A stretch of 64,000 nt of DNA from Nectonema munidae. Its lineage: Eukaryota > Nematomorpha > Nectonematoida > Nectonematidae. The DNA lies in NCBI GenBank assembly GCA_030549495.1, contig JAUIRK010000014.1, positions 1,026,501 through 1,090,500 on the forward strand. The letters are read 5' to 3'. The notes beneath the pieces are model-generated. The model searched no databases, was not told where the DNA came from, and saw only the letters and a program-made list of their open reading frames with translations. Each line of letters begins with the position of its first letter. The first letter of the stretch is position 1. Shown piece after piece: positions 1 to 11,400 of the stretch. The position numbers were made by a program, and so were the translations under genes.

Positions 1-430
1 GAGTTGCTGCTTGTTTATAAAACATGTATGATGATCGCATTATAGGATGTAATGATCATTCGAATACATGATAATGTAAGATAAGAGAATAAAAGAGGGA
101 ATGCAGACTTTTGAGTCAAACATCATGCTTTCAAAAATTCCTATCAAACATATTTTACAGACGATGTGTGAGAGCTATATAATAATAATAATAATAATAA
201 TCCATTGTTTCAATATGCACACAATAAGTAAGCAATGTTTATCACAGTGTCTCGTAGTATTTTTGAGTAAACACATGTTGATGATCCACTAGATTTTCTC
301 ATCTTCTTCTGTCACAGTGATTCTATTTCTCTTTCTGTCTCCTTCTCTGTTTTTCTCTTCCGCTTTCTCTGCTAAAACTCAAATCATTCAAGCTCTCTTC
401 TCTTCCTTCATTCAAGCTCTCTTCTCTCCA
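1..430. repeat. Dispersed repeat A, copy 1
   Basis: Shares long near-identical blocks with 54297-54715, for example around GATCATTCGAATACATGATA and AGAGAATAAAAGAGGGAATG, followed by an ATA microsatellite and a pyrimidine-rich tail. No coding capacity. Family unknown; a non-coding terminal part of an old retroelement is one possibility but is unproven. The left end is cut by the window edge. Confidence 0.6.
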
Positions 431-455
431 GTGGCGTAGCTAGGCTGGGTCATGA
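428..455 (+). repeat. Transposon terminus-like motif
   Basis: CAGTGGCGTAGCTAGGCTGG is a terminus sequence seen on many hAT-like non-autonomous elements. No partner end was found nearby, so this is a fragment or chance similarity. Confidence 0.3.
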
Positions 456-464
456 GGTTAGCTA

Positions 465-1010
465 CTTCAACGTTGGCGTTTGCTGGTTATAAGAACTTGA
501 AAATATCAAATAAACTATCTCATTTTTATGCCTCCTATTATTTTGAAATTATTCTTAGAACAGAGAGTTTCATTTTAAAATAGTGAAAATTGCTTTATTA
601 GTTTATTTTGTCTCTTTTCTCTCTTATGTTAATTATGTAGCAAAATTTTCAATTTTGAGTAAAAGGTAAGGTAAGGGTACCATGGGTGTTTTCATTGACA
701 AGGCACTGATGTACCGCTTATGTCAAACTATGAACACATTGGTATCGATGAGAAATCGAATCCAAAGGCTTCCGTGCTAATTCCATCATCTCAACCAGCC
801 TGCCATGCCACCCATAGAGTATGCTGTAGTTAATTGCTTTAATGCTAAAGTTAATTTTGGACGTCAAATTAGTTTTCAAAAAACTTAAGTTATGCTGTAA
901 ATTTTTTTAGTTTTTGTTGAAGCTCTATAACTTTTTCTGATAGACTTTTTTTCCTTAAGAGTTATTATAAAAGGCAAATCATTGCAAAATGTTAAAAGTT
1001 ATTTTACTTT
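465..1010 (-). repeat. Dispersed repeat B with tRNA-derived SINE, copy 1
   Basis: Aligns with 44980-45720. Read on the minus strand from about 825 it begins like a SINE head: a box A-like GGCATGGCAGGCTGGTTGA and a box B-like GGATTCGATTTC. The conserved module GTGCCTTGTCAATGAAAAC follows near 684-706. The similarity continues on both sides of the SINE, so the two copies share a larger duplicated or mobile unit. Confidence 0.65.
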
Positions 1011-1599
1011 TTGTAGCTTCCACCAATTTAGCTTTTAAACTATTTTTGAATGATGCTAAGAAAAATGAAGTTATGCAATCTTAATTTATTGTTTGATTTT
1101 TGTTTGCACAATATTATCTTTATGTTATACCCTTTTTTGAGAGTCTAACTAACCTACACTTATTCTTATGCACTAAAAAGAATGAAAAAATTCTAATACC
1201 AAATTTTCTAACTTTAGTTCTGTTTTACATTTTTGATAGAAATTATCTCAGAAAAGTTATGTAATTTGGATGTGTTTTTTAATTTTTTTCAATAAAACAT
1301 TTTCATTTGTTAGGAAGAAGAAATGGAACAACTGAAAATTAATGAATGATTTTTTTCATTCAATAAAATTTCCAATTTTTTTATTATTAATTGCTATCTT
1401 TACCCCTTTTCTACACATAATTTGGAGATGGTGAGCATTTATTTGAAGTGAGAAAGAAGGAGCTATTTATAAGTCCTCATTCATTGTTGACGTGCAAAAG
1501 TTTAGATTAAGCTTTATTAAGAATAAAATAGAATAGACAAGAGAGGAGTAGGAATTCAGAAAAATTTGTTGTCTTTTTTGGAAGACGCTTGAAAGTCCT

Positions 1600-1640
1600 C
1601 CAAATAAGTACTCCAATAATTTCAAGGATGTGCGCCCCTG
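1600..1640 (-). repeat. Repeat C terminus, fragment
   Basis: The end sequence GGATGTGCGCCCCTG and the preceding CCAATAATTT match the right end of the copy at 1838-2100. Only the terminal part is recognisable here. Confidence 0.4.
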
Positions 1641-1837
1641 AATCAATCACATTTTTTTCATATAAACATCGTAGGGTGTCTAGTAGACTTTTTTCCATCA
1701 GACTACATTCACTCATATAAGACTCGCCAACCTTCAGGTATTTGTTTTCAGTTGTTTTCTCTATCAATCAAATATGCTTTCATCAATTCCTGTAATGTGA
1801 CTGATAGACTACTTCATTTTCAAATGAAAAGCATATT

Positions 1838-2100
1838 CGCCCCCCCCCCCAACAATTTAGGATTTTTTTTAAACTAGTGTATATGCGATATGAATTAAAA
1901 TATATAGTATTTAAATATCACCAATTTTGTAAAAGAATATAAAGTAGTCTTATAAATTTATGTATGCGCTGAATACACTCTATTTTAAAGCATTGCTTGA
2001 ATATTTGATCTTCCGTGGTATTACCAGATCAGTAATTTTGAAAATTGCAACAAAAAAATTCACCCCCCCCCCCCAATAATTTTGAGGATGTGCGTCCCTG
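1838..2100. repeat. Repeat C, copy with C-tract
   Basis: Begins with a poly-C run and CAACAATTTAGG and ends GGATGTGCGTCCCTG. The first half matches 46622-46760 (AACTAGTGTATAT, CACCAATTTTGTAAAA). The CAGGGACGCACATCC end read on the minus strand looks like a transposon terminus. Family unknown. Confidence 0.5.
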
Positions 2101-2559
2101 ATATGTATTTTTTTAAATACATAAAAGCGGGACCCCTCACATATTAATTTCTACCCTTGTGGACCGATGCATGATAACCAAAAAGATAGCTCAATTTTAA
2201 TAAGATTTTTAGGTTTTCTTAGAGAGTATGGAAATTACGTCAATAATATTAGTCAAGAGTTAGCTTGCGTCAGTGTGAAAAGTTTTTTTTATTCGTTAAC
2301 TTGTTCAGCCTTTTCTCGATATAAAACTTAGGGAGGCTACAGACTGATTTTGAAGGAAAAATGTAAAATTTACGTTATACCGATAGACCTACAAACATCA
2401 GAATATAAACCGAAATTTTTCCCTTAGGCGACATTTGATTATATAATTTCGTGTAAATTAGGTTGCTATTTTCGGGCTAAAAAGTTGCAATTGAGGTCAA
2501 TCGGCTTGAAATTTAAAAAAATAACCAAAGGACAAAATTAATTAATTTTTTAGAAATGA

Positions 2560-2995
2560 ATGTTAACGTATTATAAATTTATTTGGTGGATCGAAATAAT
2601 TTCCCTAATTAATCATTGCAACGAGCACTCCGCCAAGCCTTTCTTTTGCAAGAGTATTCGGAAGTGCTGCAAACACCATCCCCTACTCCACTACAACGAA
2701 GCGTACTGCAACTCAAAGAGCATCAGGGACAAGCTGACGCTAAAGAAGTTGCCGAACAAGTGTCCAACCGAGATGTATCCTGGAACAGAAGCTGCAAGAT
2801 TTACTTCAGATCTATATAGCGGTAAGATTTTGGTTGAAGTTTGTCTTCGACGCGTGTCCTCAAGCCGACGCGGAAGTCGAAGTGAAGAAAGCCTTGATCA
2901 AGTACAAAGTAGAGAAGCTTCCAATTGAAAGGGAGGGCAAAATGATCAAAATAAAGACGATTAGACTCTCTGTTAATTGGAAAGTTTGATCGGTA
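2560..2995 (+). pseudogene. G+C-rich coding relic, unknown protein
   Basis: From about 2611 the frame CNEHSAKPFFCKSIRKCCKH through LKKLPNKCPTEMYPGTEAAR has mostly G or C at third positions, quite unlike the A+T-rich MAP4K exons. After the residues SDLYS the coding signal moves to another frame, FVFDACPQADAEVEVKKALI then KYKVEKLPIEREGKM, up to a TGA near 2990. Either one base is lost, or the GTAAGA at 2822 is used as a donor with a 43-nt intron ending TCCTCAAG; that junction also restores frame. The first part is cysteine-rich. I do not recognise the family. Codon use suggests transfer from, or expression constraints of, another source. Confidence 0.45.
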
Positions 2996-3239
2996 GGTCA
3001 ATGCGTTTCCAAATAGACACAAACATAAGGCAGTATTGCACAATTTTGCGTGGTCCTCAAGAACTTATATACTGATTTAGAGAAATTTTCTTTTGACAAA
3101 ATTTCTCTAATTAACAGCATAAATCAAGGGTTGAAATTTAATTTAATGATTAGTCTAAAATTTCTCTAAAATTTCAAATAATAATTAAGACACATCATGC
3201 GTATGAAGGAATGACATATGAATGGTAATTTAAATATTA

Positions 3240-3420
3240 CACAACAACGCAAAAAGTGGAAAGCGTAGTCCAAATCAAGACGTGTGCTTCGTCAGCTAAA
3301 TGAGATTGATGAAGGAACTCCCAACGTCAAAGAAAGAAGGACAGAAGAGCTGCTTGGATGCCAAAATATGAGGCACCTGTTATGCAAATTAATTTCCATG
3401 AAATATAAACTGCTGTGAAA
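3240..3420 (+). other. Possible coding segment, unknown
   Basis: The frame KSRRVLRQLNEIDEGTPNVK followed by ERRTEELLGCQNMRHLL is open from a possible acceptor (GCGTAG at 3261-3266) to a TGA near 3418. It could be a last exon linked to the relic upstream, but this is weak and no family is recognised. Confidence 0.2.
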
Positions 3421-3749
3421 GCATATTGCAAGAAAAATGATCATACGCGATTGTTTGGTGCAAAGGAAATCAATGTAAAATTGATTAATCGTAATATAAT
3501 GATTTTGTTCCATTAACTTTTAAATTAATAAAAATATTATTTCAGCATCCCTCTGGGATCTAAAACTGTTTCATCTTATGTTAAATCCCTAGTACCAATG
3601 AAAGTTCTATTTATTCCTTTTTTTGTTAAATTGCAAAAAAATGAAATTGTTAATGTTTCATCCAAGATATTTAATTATGTCTCATTTTATAGTTATGGTA
3701 ATTTAAACTATGTGAATATCTATTAAAATATTAAGAGCAAAACGCATAC

Positions 3750-3957
3750 TTTGATTCGTAGCAAAATATTTAACACCCTCTTCAAAGATATTTGCTAGAT
3801 AATCAAGAATAGCAATCCGCGCAAATGGTAGCTCATTCAAGAGTAAGATAGCTGATTTCATTAAATTTACACTTGAAACAGATTCTGAGTATAGAGCTCC
3901 TGATATAAAACCTGCTAACTTTGAGAGAATCATTTTATCTTGAGGCCTGCTAAGTTT
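3750..3957 (-). CDS. Probable internal exon of an unidentified gene
   Basis: On the minus strand a pyrimidine/A-T tract ending TTTATTTAG is followed by 69 open codons, KLSRPQDKMILSKLAGFISG to EEGVKYFATNQ, and then AAA|GTATGC. Both splice sites are good and the residue mix (amphipathic helices, LLLNELPFARIAILDYLANI) looks like part of an alpha-helical repeat protein. Entry phase 0, exit phase 1. No neighbouring exon was found with confidence, so the rest of the gene may lie beyond the left edge or be unrecognised. I cannot name the protein. Confidence 0.45.
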
Positions 3958-4860
3958 CTAAATAAAAAAACAATAAAAATTTGAAAAAATAAAAAATGTT
4001 GTTCAATAAACCTCTCTATTATCCATTCGAGGTAAATGTAGTTACTAAATTTAAAGTAGGAATTTACACAAATATAGACAAAAAAGTTTCAAGGAGCATA
4101 AAAGGCAAAATATCTTAATGAATAAAATGTGAATTAAACAAAAAAATTTCAATATTATTTATTGTATATTTTCCATCCAATAAATGAATTAGATTTTCTA
4201 AGGTATATGCTTAAATATTTGAAATTTCAGTCATTAAAACTTGAGCTGATTTATATTATAAATTTACAAACAAAATATACCCTCATTGTTTGTGAGCTAT
4301 TTGAGATTTATAAAAATTAACGTTTCTTTTGGATTTATATTTCCTTGAAAGTTATACAGTTAAATATTAAAAGCTCATTTTCCAAATTTATTTACTGGCT
4401 TGGTTATTTCATGTTTGTTGTCCGTTTGATATTTTGGTCTTTAGTGAAATTTGGCTACATGAACCTCTAGTTATTTATGATATTCTTGAATATTTTTCTA
4501 GCTTTTCTTCTCTATCTAAGTATGGGGGTAATATTCGTATTTATTTTTAAATATTTCAATATTAATCTCTAAATTTTTATTCACTATTGGAAAATATATA
4601 TGTGATGTATTATATTTGAATCTTAAATTACTCTTCAAAATAGTTTTACATTATTAGTATTTATTCCCTGCCAGTTCTTGGGCAGTTTTTTTAATATTTT
4701 GGTGTAACTTTTTTCTCTAAATAGAATCCTTTTAATGTGGTGATTTCAATATATAGGTAGTTGGTCACTTTTTTTTACTTGTTGCCTGTTGTTTTTGCTT
4801 ATTTTATAATGGTGAATATTTTTTTACTCCTAGTGAAATATCAACAAGTATATACATTTA
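3958..4860. other. A+T-rich stretch without recognisable gene
   Basis: Nothing coding seen. A short block near 4710-4760 (TTTTTCTCTAAATAGAATCC, GTGGTGATTTCAATATATAG) resembles 12414-12460 at the end of the LINE, hinting at a second LINE 3' end or a repeat flanking it. Confidence 0.4.
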
Positions 4861-5243
4861 TTAATTTGAGTTAAAATTTTTATCTTTATATCAATCATTC
4901 TTTCACACCTAGTTCACATGTCTAATCCAAAATGTGCACTATTATGCTCTAAACCTTACCTCTATCCAATTAATAGCGAACCTCTTTAATGAGTTCATAG
5001 CAAATTCCTCTCGAAATGCAGAAGACCTTACCCTCCAATTTAAAATATGAAGTAACCCTTGCACACTTCTACAAAATGGAACAACTCTCGCTTTCTCATT
5101 ACCCACATACTCAACCATGCCCCACCTTATCTACATACGCACAAGTCTCTTCCATAGCCACACCTAGCTTATCCGATAACCTTTAGGATAAACAAAAACT
5201 CTCTCTTCCAAAGCACAAGTCATCCCTAAATAGTGAATAGTCC

Positions 5244-5251
5244 CCCTAATC
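5244..5251 (+). repeat. Target site duplication, left (CCCTAATC)
   Basis: Exact 8-bp match to 8447-8454, flanking the hAT element. Eight base pairs is the hAT standard. Confidence 0.9.
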
Positions 5252-5455
5252 CAGTCTTTCTTAACCGGTGGGGAATTCCCCACTTGTGGGGAATGGTGAG
5301 GTGGCTAAGTGGGGAATTCCATCCGTTTGTGTCGCCTAAAAAATCAATATTTTAAAATTTTCGACAAAACATGAAAGTAACTATAGCATCACACTGAGCA
5401 TTTCTAATATGCCAAACATAAAAAAAATCACTTCTCCATCCATATCTTGGAACAC

Positions 5456-5478
5456 ACACGCACACACACACACACACA
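5456..5478 (+). repeat. CA microsatellite
   Basis: Imperfect ACACGCACACAC run inside the hAT element. Confidence 0.8.
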
Positions 5479-6254
5479 TTCAGCAATGAGCTTTAACATT
5501 TTTTTTAACTTTATTATGCTCACCCCAAAAATTTTTGATAAAAATTATTTTATTTTATGTATTTTTATTAAGGGTGGTAACGATTAATTTATTTTTAATA
5601 GTCAATTTTTCTCATATTAACGATTAATTGATAGTTAATTTTGATTAAATCAAAACATCAGTACATTTGCGAACAAATTAATTTAACAAAATATCTTTCA
5701 TTTGAAAATTAAATTTAAGGAGTGTACGTTTTCTCTTATAAACGTTGGCAGCATCTTCAATATTATCTAACAATTTTAAACCAAAATGATTATGTAATTT
5801 GCCAGAGAAATAGTCTTTCATATCTATTAATTTTTTTTTTCCACTATTATATTTATTGAGATAGTCCCAAAAATAAAATTTAATCTGATTAATAATAATT
5901 AAAGGAAAATGTAATCGTTAAAATAAATTAAAGATTAATCGAATTTATTAGTCCTTAAATTTCACGGCCCTAATTTTTATTAAAATTTTTGATGTATGAG
6001 AATATATGTAATGAGATCCATGAGCTTGATAATTATTAGATAAATTATTATAAAAATTTTAATTGTTGTCTATTTTATCTCTATTAACTATTTTCATTAT
6101 TTATTTTATCTTTTCTATCACTTTCAAATATTAATAAATAAAAAGATTAATTGTCCTATTTGATAGAGATGAATAAGAAAAAAAAGAATTCATGAGTGAG
6201 AATAATGAAAGTATGGTGAAGCATGAAAAAATCAAAGCAAAAAAATATATGACA

Positions 6255-7980
6255 ACAAGTACATGGACTACGCTTTCACGTTTGTTGAAGGACGCAACGG
6301 ACAGTTGCCTCAGTGCGTTATTTGCCACCAAACGCTCAGTAATGATTAAATCAAGCCTCATCAACTAAAGATGCATTTCTCTCATGTACACACTAAGCTT
6401 GTTAACAGTAAGAGACAATTTTTTCATAAAAGCAAACTGTTTGAATAAAATGAAGATGGACCAACACAGAAAATTTCAGACTGAGTCAATAGCAATCGTG
6501 CACTCATGGTATGCTGTTTCTCTTCTGGTAGCAAGGGCAAAGAAACCACATAGCATCGCAGAGACGCTCATAAAGCCGTGCCTCATCTCATGTGATGATA
6601 TTTTGCTTGGCAAATCTGCAGTAGCGAAGATGAAACAAATTTCTCTATCCAACGATACCGTTAAGTCACGCATTTTTGATATGTCGTCCAATATCAAGTC
6701 GCAACTCTTGGCAAGAGTAAAAGCGTCTCTTATCTTTGCTATTCAATTAGATGAGTCTGTGGATGTGGCGAATTTGTCTCAACTAATTGTCTTTGTTCGT
6801 TACGTCTTCAATCAAAATATCGATGAAGACTTATTATTTTACCGCTCACTAGAAACAACAACTCAAGCTGTCGATGTCATGTAGCTTGTTAACGATTTTT
6901 TTGAAAAGGAAGGATTGGACTGGGACAAACTTGTCCATGTTTGCACAGATGGAGCTCCTGTTATGTTGGGTGTAAGGTTTGGATTTGCGCAACTACTGAA
7001 GCAAAAAAATCCTACACTGTATTATACATCGAGAAGCGCTTGCGTCAAAAACAATGACTCAACCGCTTAAAGAAACGCTTGATGCGGCCGCTATTAGGAT
7101 TGTAAATTATGTTAAAGCAAGGGCTCTAGACTGTTTCGACGGTTGTGCCAGGATTTGGAATCCGACTAAAAAGGACTCTTGTTCCCTACTTCTGTGCGTT
7201 GGCTGTCAAAAGGCGATATGTTGAGTAGGCTTGTGCATTTGCTCCTTGAAGTGACACAGTTCTTGGAAGAAAGATTTAAAAACTATTGTTTCTGATAAGG
7301 AATTCCAGTACAGGCTGGCATTTCTGACAGATATGTTTAGTCACCTGAATGAGCTTAACCGAAAGCTACAGGGACCGGATTGCAATATAATTGGGCATCG
7401 AGACAAAGTAAACGCTTTCGTCTCGAAACTTGATCTTTGGCGAGGAAAGTTTGAAACTGGCCGTGGTGCAACGTTTTTTCCAACGTTGGCTTGAATCAGT
7501 GAAACTGCAGGTGGCGTCAGCGACGTACTTAAAAGGAACATCGTCATTTACCTCAGCAGGCTTCTGGACGAGTTTAATCGCTATTTCTCTGACTTCAGGA
7601 TCAATAACTCAATACTCGTGTTAATAAGAGATCCATTCTGTTTCCAAGTTAATAACTTTCCAGAAGAAGCGGAGAACGTCATAAAACAGTTTCTTGATTT
7701 GATAAAGGACTCATCAGCAAAGGCTGTTTTTGCAAACAAAGATCTAAACGCATTCTGGGCTACCATGCATGACTTGTATCCTCGCGTTGCTTTGTCCGCT
7801 CTCACACTTCTAGTTGCATTTTCTTTGTAGTACCAGTGCGAGTATGGGTTTTCAAGCATGGTTCAAATCAAAATAAAATCGCGAAACCGCCTGATTGATC
7901 TTGAATCTGAATATCTGAATCTGAATGAGAAGCTAAATATTGAGGCACTAGTCGATGCAAAACAAATGCAGAAATCGCAT
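6255..7980 (+). pseudogene. hAT transposase pseudogene (ZBED5-like)
   Basis: Order: BED finger, alpha-helical linker, DDE core (first acidic residue in QLDESVD, second in CTDGAP), and C-terminal dimerisation region near 7830-7900 (YGFSSMVQIK). The family encodes cut-and-paste transposases whose vertebrate relatives were domesticated as ZBED5, SCAND3 and FAM200. Here the reading frame is broken by a TAG after SLETTTQAVDVM and by later shifts, so it is not functional. Confidence 0.8.
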
Positions 7981-8446
7981 TGAAACCGATAGTGTTGCAT
8001 TTTTTCATTTTATTTTGCTAATAAATTGTGAAAAAAATCTAATTGATATATATTTTATAATTATGAGAAATGCCTCATCTTTTTAATACAGCGGTCTTCA
8101 ATTTAACTTTATTGCTTTGATACTATATTCATGATGACGTTTGCTTTAAAAAAAAATCTCCAACTAGTTTTTAATTTAATACAAATAATATATCATACAA
8201 AAATATGTTTATAAGAAAGATAACGTTCATACTATGTTTGATAAAAAAAATTTATTTAAAGAAATAAATTTAGTATATAAACAAAATTTCGAGTTTGTAA
8301 AATAACAAAAAAGCAAAATGTATATTTACCCACTAAACACTGAATAGGTTAAAATTAATTTTTTTAGTGAACGATAACTGTGGTGGGAAATTGAGAGTTT
8401 GCTCACTAAAAATGGGGAATTATAGAAAAAAGGTTAAGAACCACTG

Positions 8447-8454
8447 CCCTAATC
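8447..8454 (+). repeat. Target site duplication, right (CCCTAATC)
   Basis: Partner of 5244-5251. Removing the hAT plus one copy rejoins the C-rich LINE sequence. Confidence 0.9.
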
Positions 8455-11400
8455 CCTCTTACTCTAAAGCCGAAAAGCTGCTTTCCGACAAAAAATATTC
8501 AAAAACCTTGAAACTAATAAGAATACACCCACCATCTCTAATACACGATCCTTAAATAGTTGCACTATTTACTTTAAATTTTCAAAACAAGAAGAGAAAG
8601 CTCACGCACATGAAACAGTTTATAATAACGGAATTAAATCAGAAGATATACACATCCTTAAACCACAAAAATCCACGAGGACAAGTCATCAATTTCTTAT
8701 CCTCTAAAAACTTATATCTCGCTGATACCTCTAAAAAAGCTTGAATTTTTACCCAAACTCTACTAAATTCATACAAAAAATCATTTTTAATTAAAAAAAA
8801 TAAAAATTAAAAAAATTAAAATGGAAAGGTTTATTGTTCAGTCTTTTAAATTTTATTTTCTCAAAAAATATTTTGACTTTTAACAGTTTTTCTTTCTAAA
8901 CTGCTCCAACTTTATTTTAAAATTTGATAAGACTGGAGTAGTTTAGGTAGGTAGGTAGGAGATATCAAAGGACTTTCCAACGTTGGTTGATATGCTTGCA
9001 TCAATTGCTAAATTGGGGATTTGTAAGGATGGGTAGTTGGTTTTGGATCTAAAGTAGAAATAAGAAAGCTTGGTGAGGTGAAAAGTATAAATTAGGTTGC
9101 TTGTTTATGGTTATGCAAAGTGTTTAATAAGGGTGGAGTTAAGTGTTGGTGGGTAGAGAGTGAAAAGTTTGGGTAAAAAGTCAAACCCCTAAAAAACTTT
9201 TCAGCTTTTCTTAAACACTTTAACTATCAAAAACTATAACAACACTATAAAAAAGAACACCACTAACTGGCTCACGTATCTCAACAACTCACTCCCAACA
9301 TTACCATCTCTCTCCTCCCCCACATCTATCGATAAAGCGGCACAATCCCTCAATTATCATGTTTTACATTCCATTTTATCCCCCACTCCCATTAACACAT
9401 TTTTTAAAAGAAGACACGCCTAATTCTGGATATCTGAACTGACCGGGTTAGAAAATAAACTGAAACGCATTGTCAGAACCCTAAGAAAATACCCTACACC
9501 CTCAATCATTAACATCCATTCTGCTGCTGAAAAAATACAAACAAGCAATACTTCAGGCTAAAACGAACGCATGGGTAAAATTCCTCAGCCAGCACTTAAA
9601 CAATCCATGGAACATCATCAATAGGCTAACTAAAAAGAAAAACCTTTAATAAACAATACTTCCCTGCTCATCCGATCATACTAAACACTACAACACTCCA
9701 TTTCTATCGACAATCTTTTCCCTAATTCGACCTCTTCTGACCTCCCCTTCCAACACATAATCTGAGAAAACTCTAAAAATATCATACACTCTATCCAAAA
9801 ACTTACCTTACCTCCAACCACACTAAACGAATTAAACACGACAGTAAATTCTCTTAGAACAAATGCTTCATCTAGCGTCGACTTTATCTCACCCAAACAC
9901 ATTAAGAAATCAATACACATTCTAAATAAACACTTACTCCTTATTTTAAATGCATGCCTTACTTACTCACATTTCCTCAACATTTGGAAAATCGGTAAAC
10001 TCATACTCATTCCTAAAACAAATATAGATTCAAGATTCATTCAAATTTAGTGGCTAATCACCCTACTACCCATTCTAGGCAAACTTTTCTGAAAAATCAT
10101 TCAAAAATGTATAGTCCATTACATCCTATCCCGTAACCTCATCCATCACACGCAGTTTGTATACTTTCCTAACAAAAATACGGAAAAGCACTATCTCGTC
10201 TAACCATCTACCTTAACTTTTCCCTTTCTACTCAGAAAATTCCTCTACAATTTTCCTAGACATAGACAACGCTTTCAACTCAGCCTGGCATCCTGCTATC
10301 ATCACAAACCTCGCTCAACATTTTTTTCCTTCTTACATCATCAAATTTATAAGCTCATACCTTTCAAAGTGCTGTCTTATTTTCCGATATCTCCCTTTCC
10401 TTTGCATCCAAAACTAACCCTCTTGACTCCTAAAGAGGGATCTCTTTCTGATGTCCTCTGGCTAGTTCTCATAGACCAGCTTCTCGATCTAATCTACACC
10501 AACACAGATTTCTCTAAATGTTTTTCAGGTGACATATTATTGACTTTCACCAGTAACTCTCAACAAGAAAACCTCACGAAATTCTCTTCATTTCTACTAA
10601 GGTTACAAGAAAAAGCAAACAGACATAAGATATTTTTTAACTCGAGCAAAACAAGCCTCATTCACTTCACACGCAAACAAACAGAACACTTACCCCTTCA
10701 TTTAAATACCCCTACTCCTATACCTGCCTCAAAGACTATCAAATATCTAGGACTTAACCTCTAATCCAATTTAAAATTTTCAATTTACTTTAAAAAAATA
10801 TAGCAAAAATTCTCAGTCATCTTTTTTCAATTTAAACCGCTATCTCTTATAAATGGGGTCACCGTCCCAAACACACCAAATACATATACTAATCCTTAAT
10901 GCTCATAGTAATTAAATATAAAAATACACAGTCTATGCCTACTTTGCATCACAAACGCATATCGTACTACTTCTACACAATGCATAGAAATTCTAACAAA
11001 CACTACCATTACAACTTCAACTCAAAAAACTATTATTAAGCGCTTCATCTTGATATACAACAACTTACTTCCCTCTTTCTTCCGATCAAACTCTACAACA
11101 CTACTCCATCCTATTCTTTCTACCCTAATCTATTAACAAAATATGCACTAAATATTGCTAACTACTTAGTTCATCCTCTCTACATCAATTTCTTTTAACT
11201 CACTCATCTGCACAAAATTCATTCAAAATCTCTATATGCAAAAACAATTTTTTTGAAAAAAAATCAATTTCACACTTTCGCACTAGCTCTTCATCAACCT
11301 CTCTACGTATCTTCACAAACAACTCAAAAAAATCCTTTTCACACCCATCGCTCTCGATTAAATCCTCTACTTTCAATCTCCGAATGCACTACGATTACTA

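Larger units (their letters stand above)
5252..8446 (+). mobile_element. hAT transposon, ZBED5/FAM200-like, broken
   Basis: Terminal inverted repeats start CAGTCTTTCTTAACC on the left and CAGTGGTTCTTAACC on the right (read inward), with exact 8-bp duplications outside. The transposase runs on the + strand: BED zinc finger near 6255-6385 (LPQCVICHQTLSND then H...H), 6384-6884 open for 166 residues including IFAIQLDESVDVANLSQLIV, then CTDGAPVML after an in-frame TAG, and frame-shifted pieces to about 7980 with YQCEYGFSSMVQIKIKSRNR near the C-terminal dimerisation domain. At least one stop and several frame changes make it non-autonomous. Confidence 0.88.

Noticed and set aside
101-292. 63-codon ORF at the left edge
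   Set aside because: It runs through an ATA microsatellite inside dispersed repeat A and has no protein-like composition.
780-830. Functional tRNA gene
   Set aside because: Box A/B similarity is that of SINE heads; the acceptor stem and anticodon arm do not close. The same holds at 30838 and 48810.
1507-1767. 86-codon minus-strand ORF resembling an exon
   Set aside because: Its middle (1600-1640) coincides with the terminus of repeat C, no phase-compatible link to the exon at 3750-3957 was found, and it starts at a TTG.
2616-2819. 67-codon ORF in a second frame of the G+C-rich relic
   Set aside because: The other frame has the strong third-position G/C bias expected of the true coding frame.
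9681-9920. 79-codon minus-strand ORF
   Set aside because: A shadow of the C-rich LINE ORF2 on the opposite strand.
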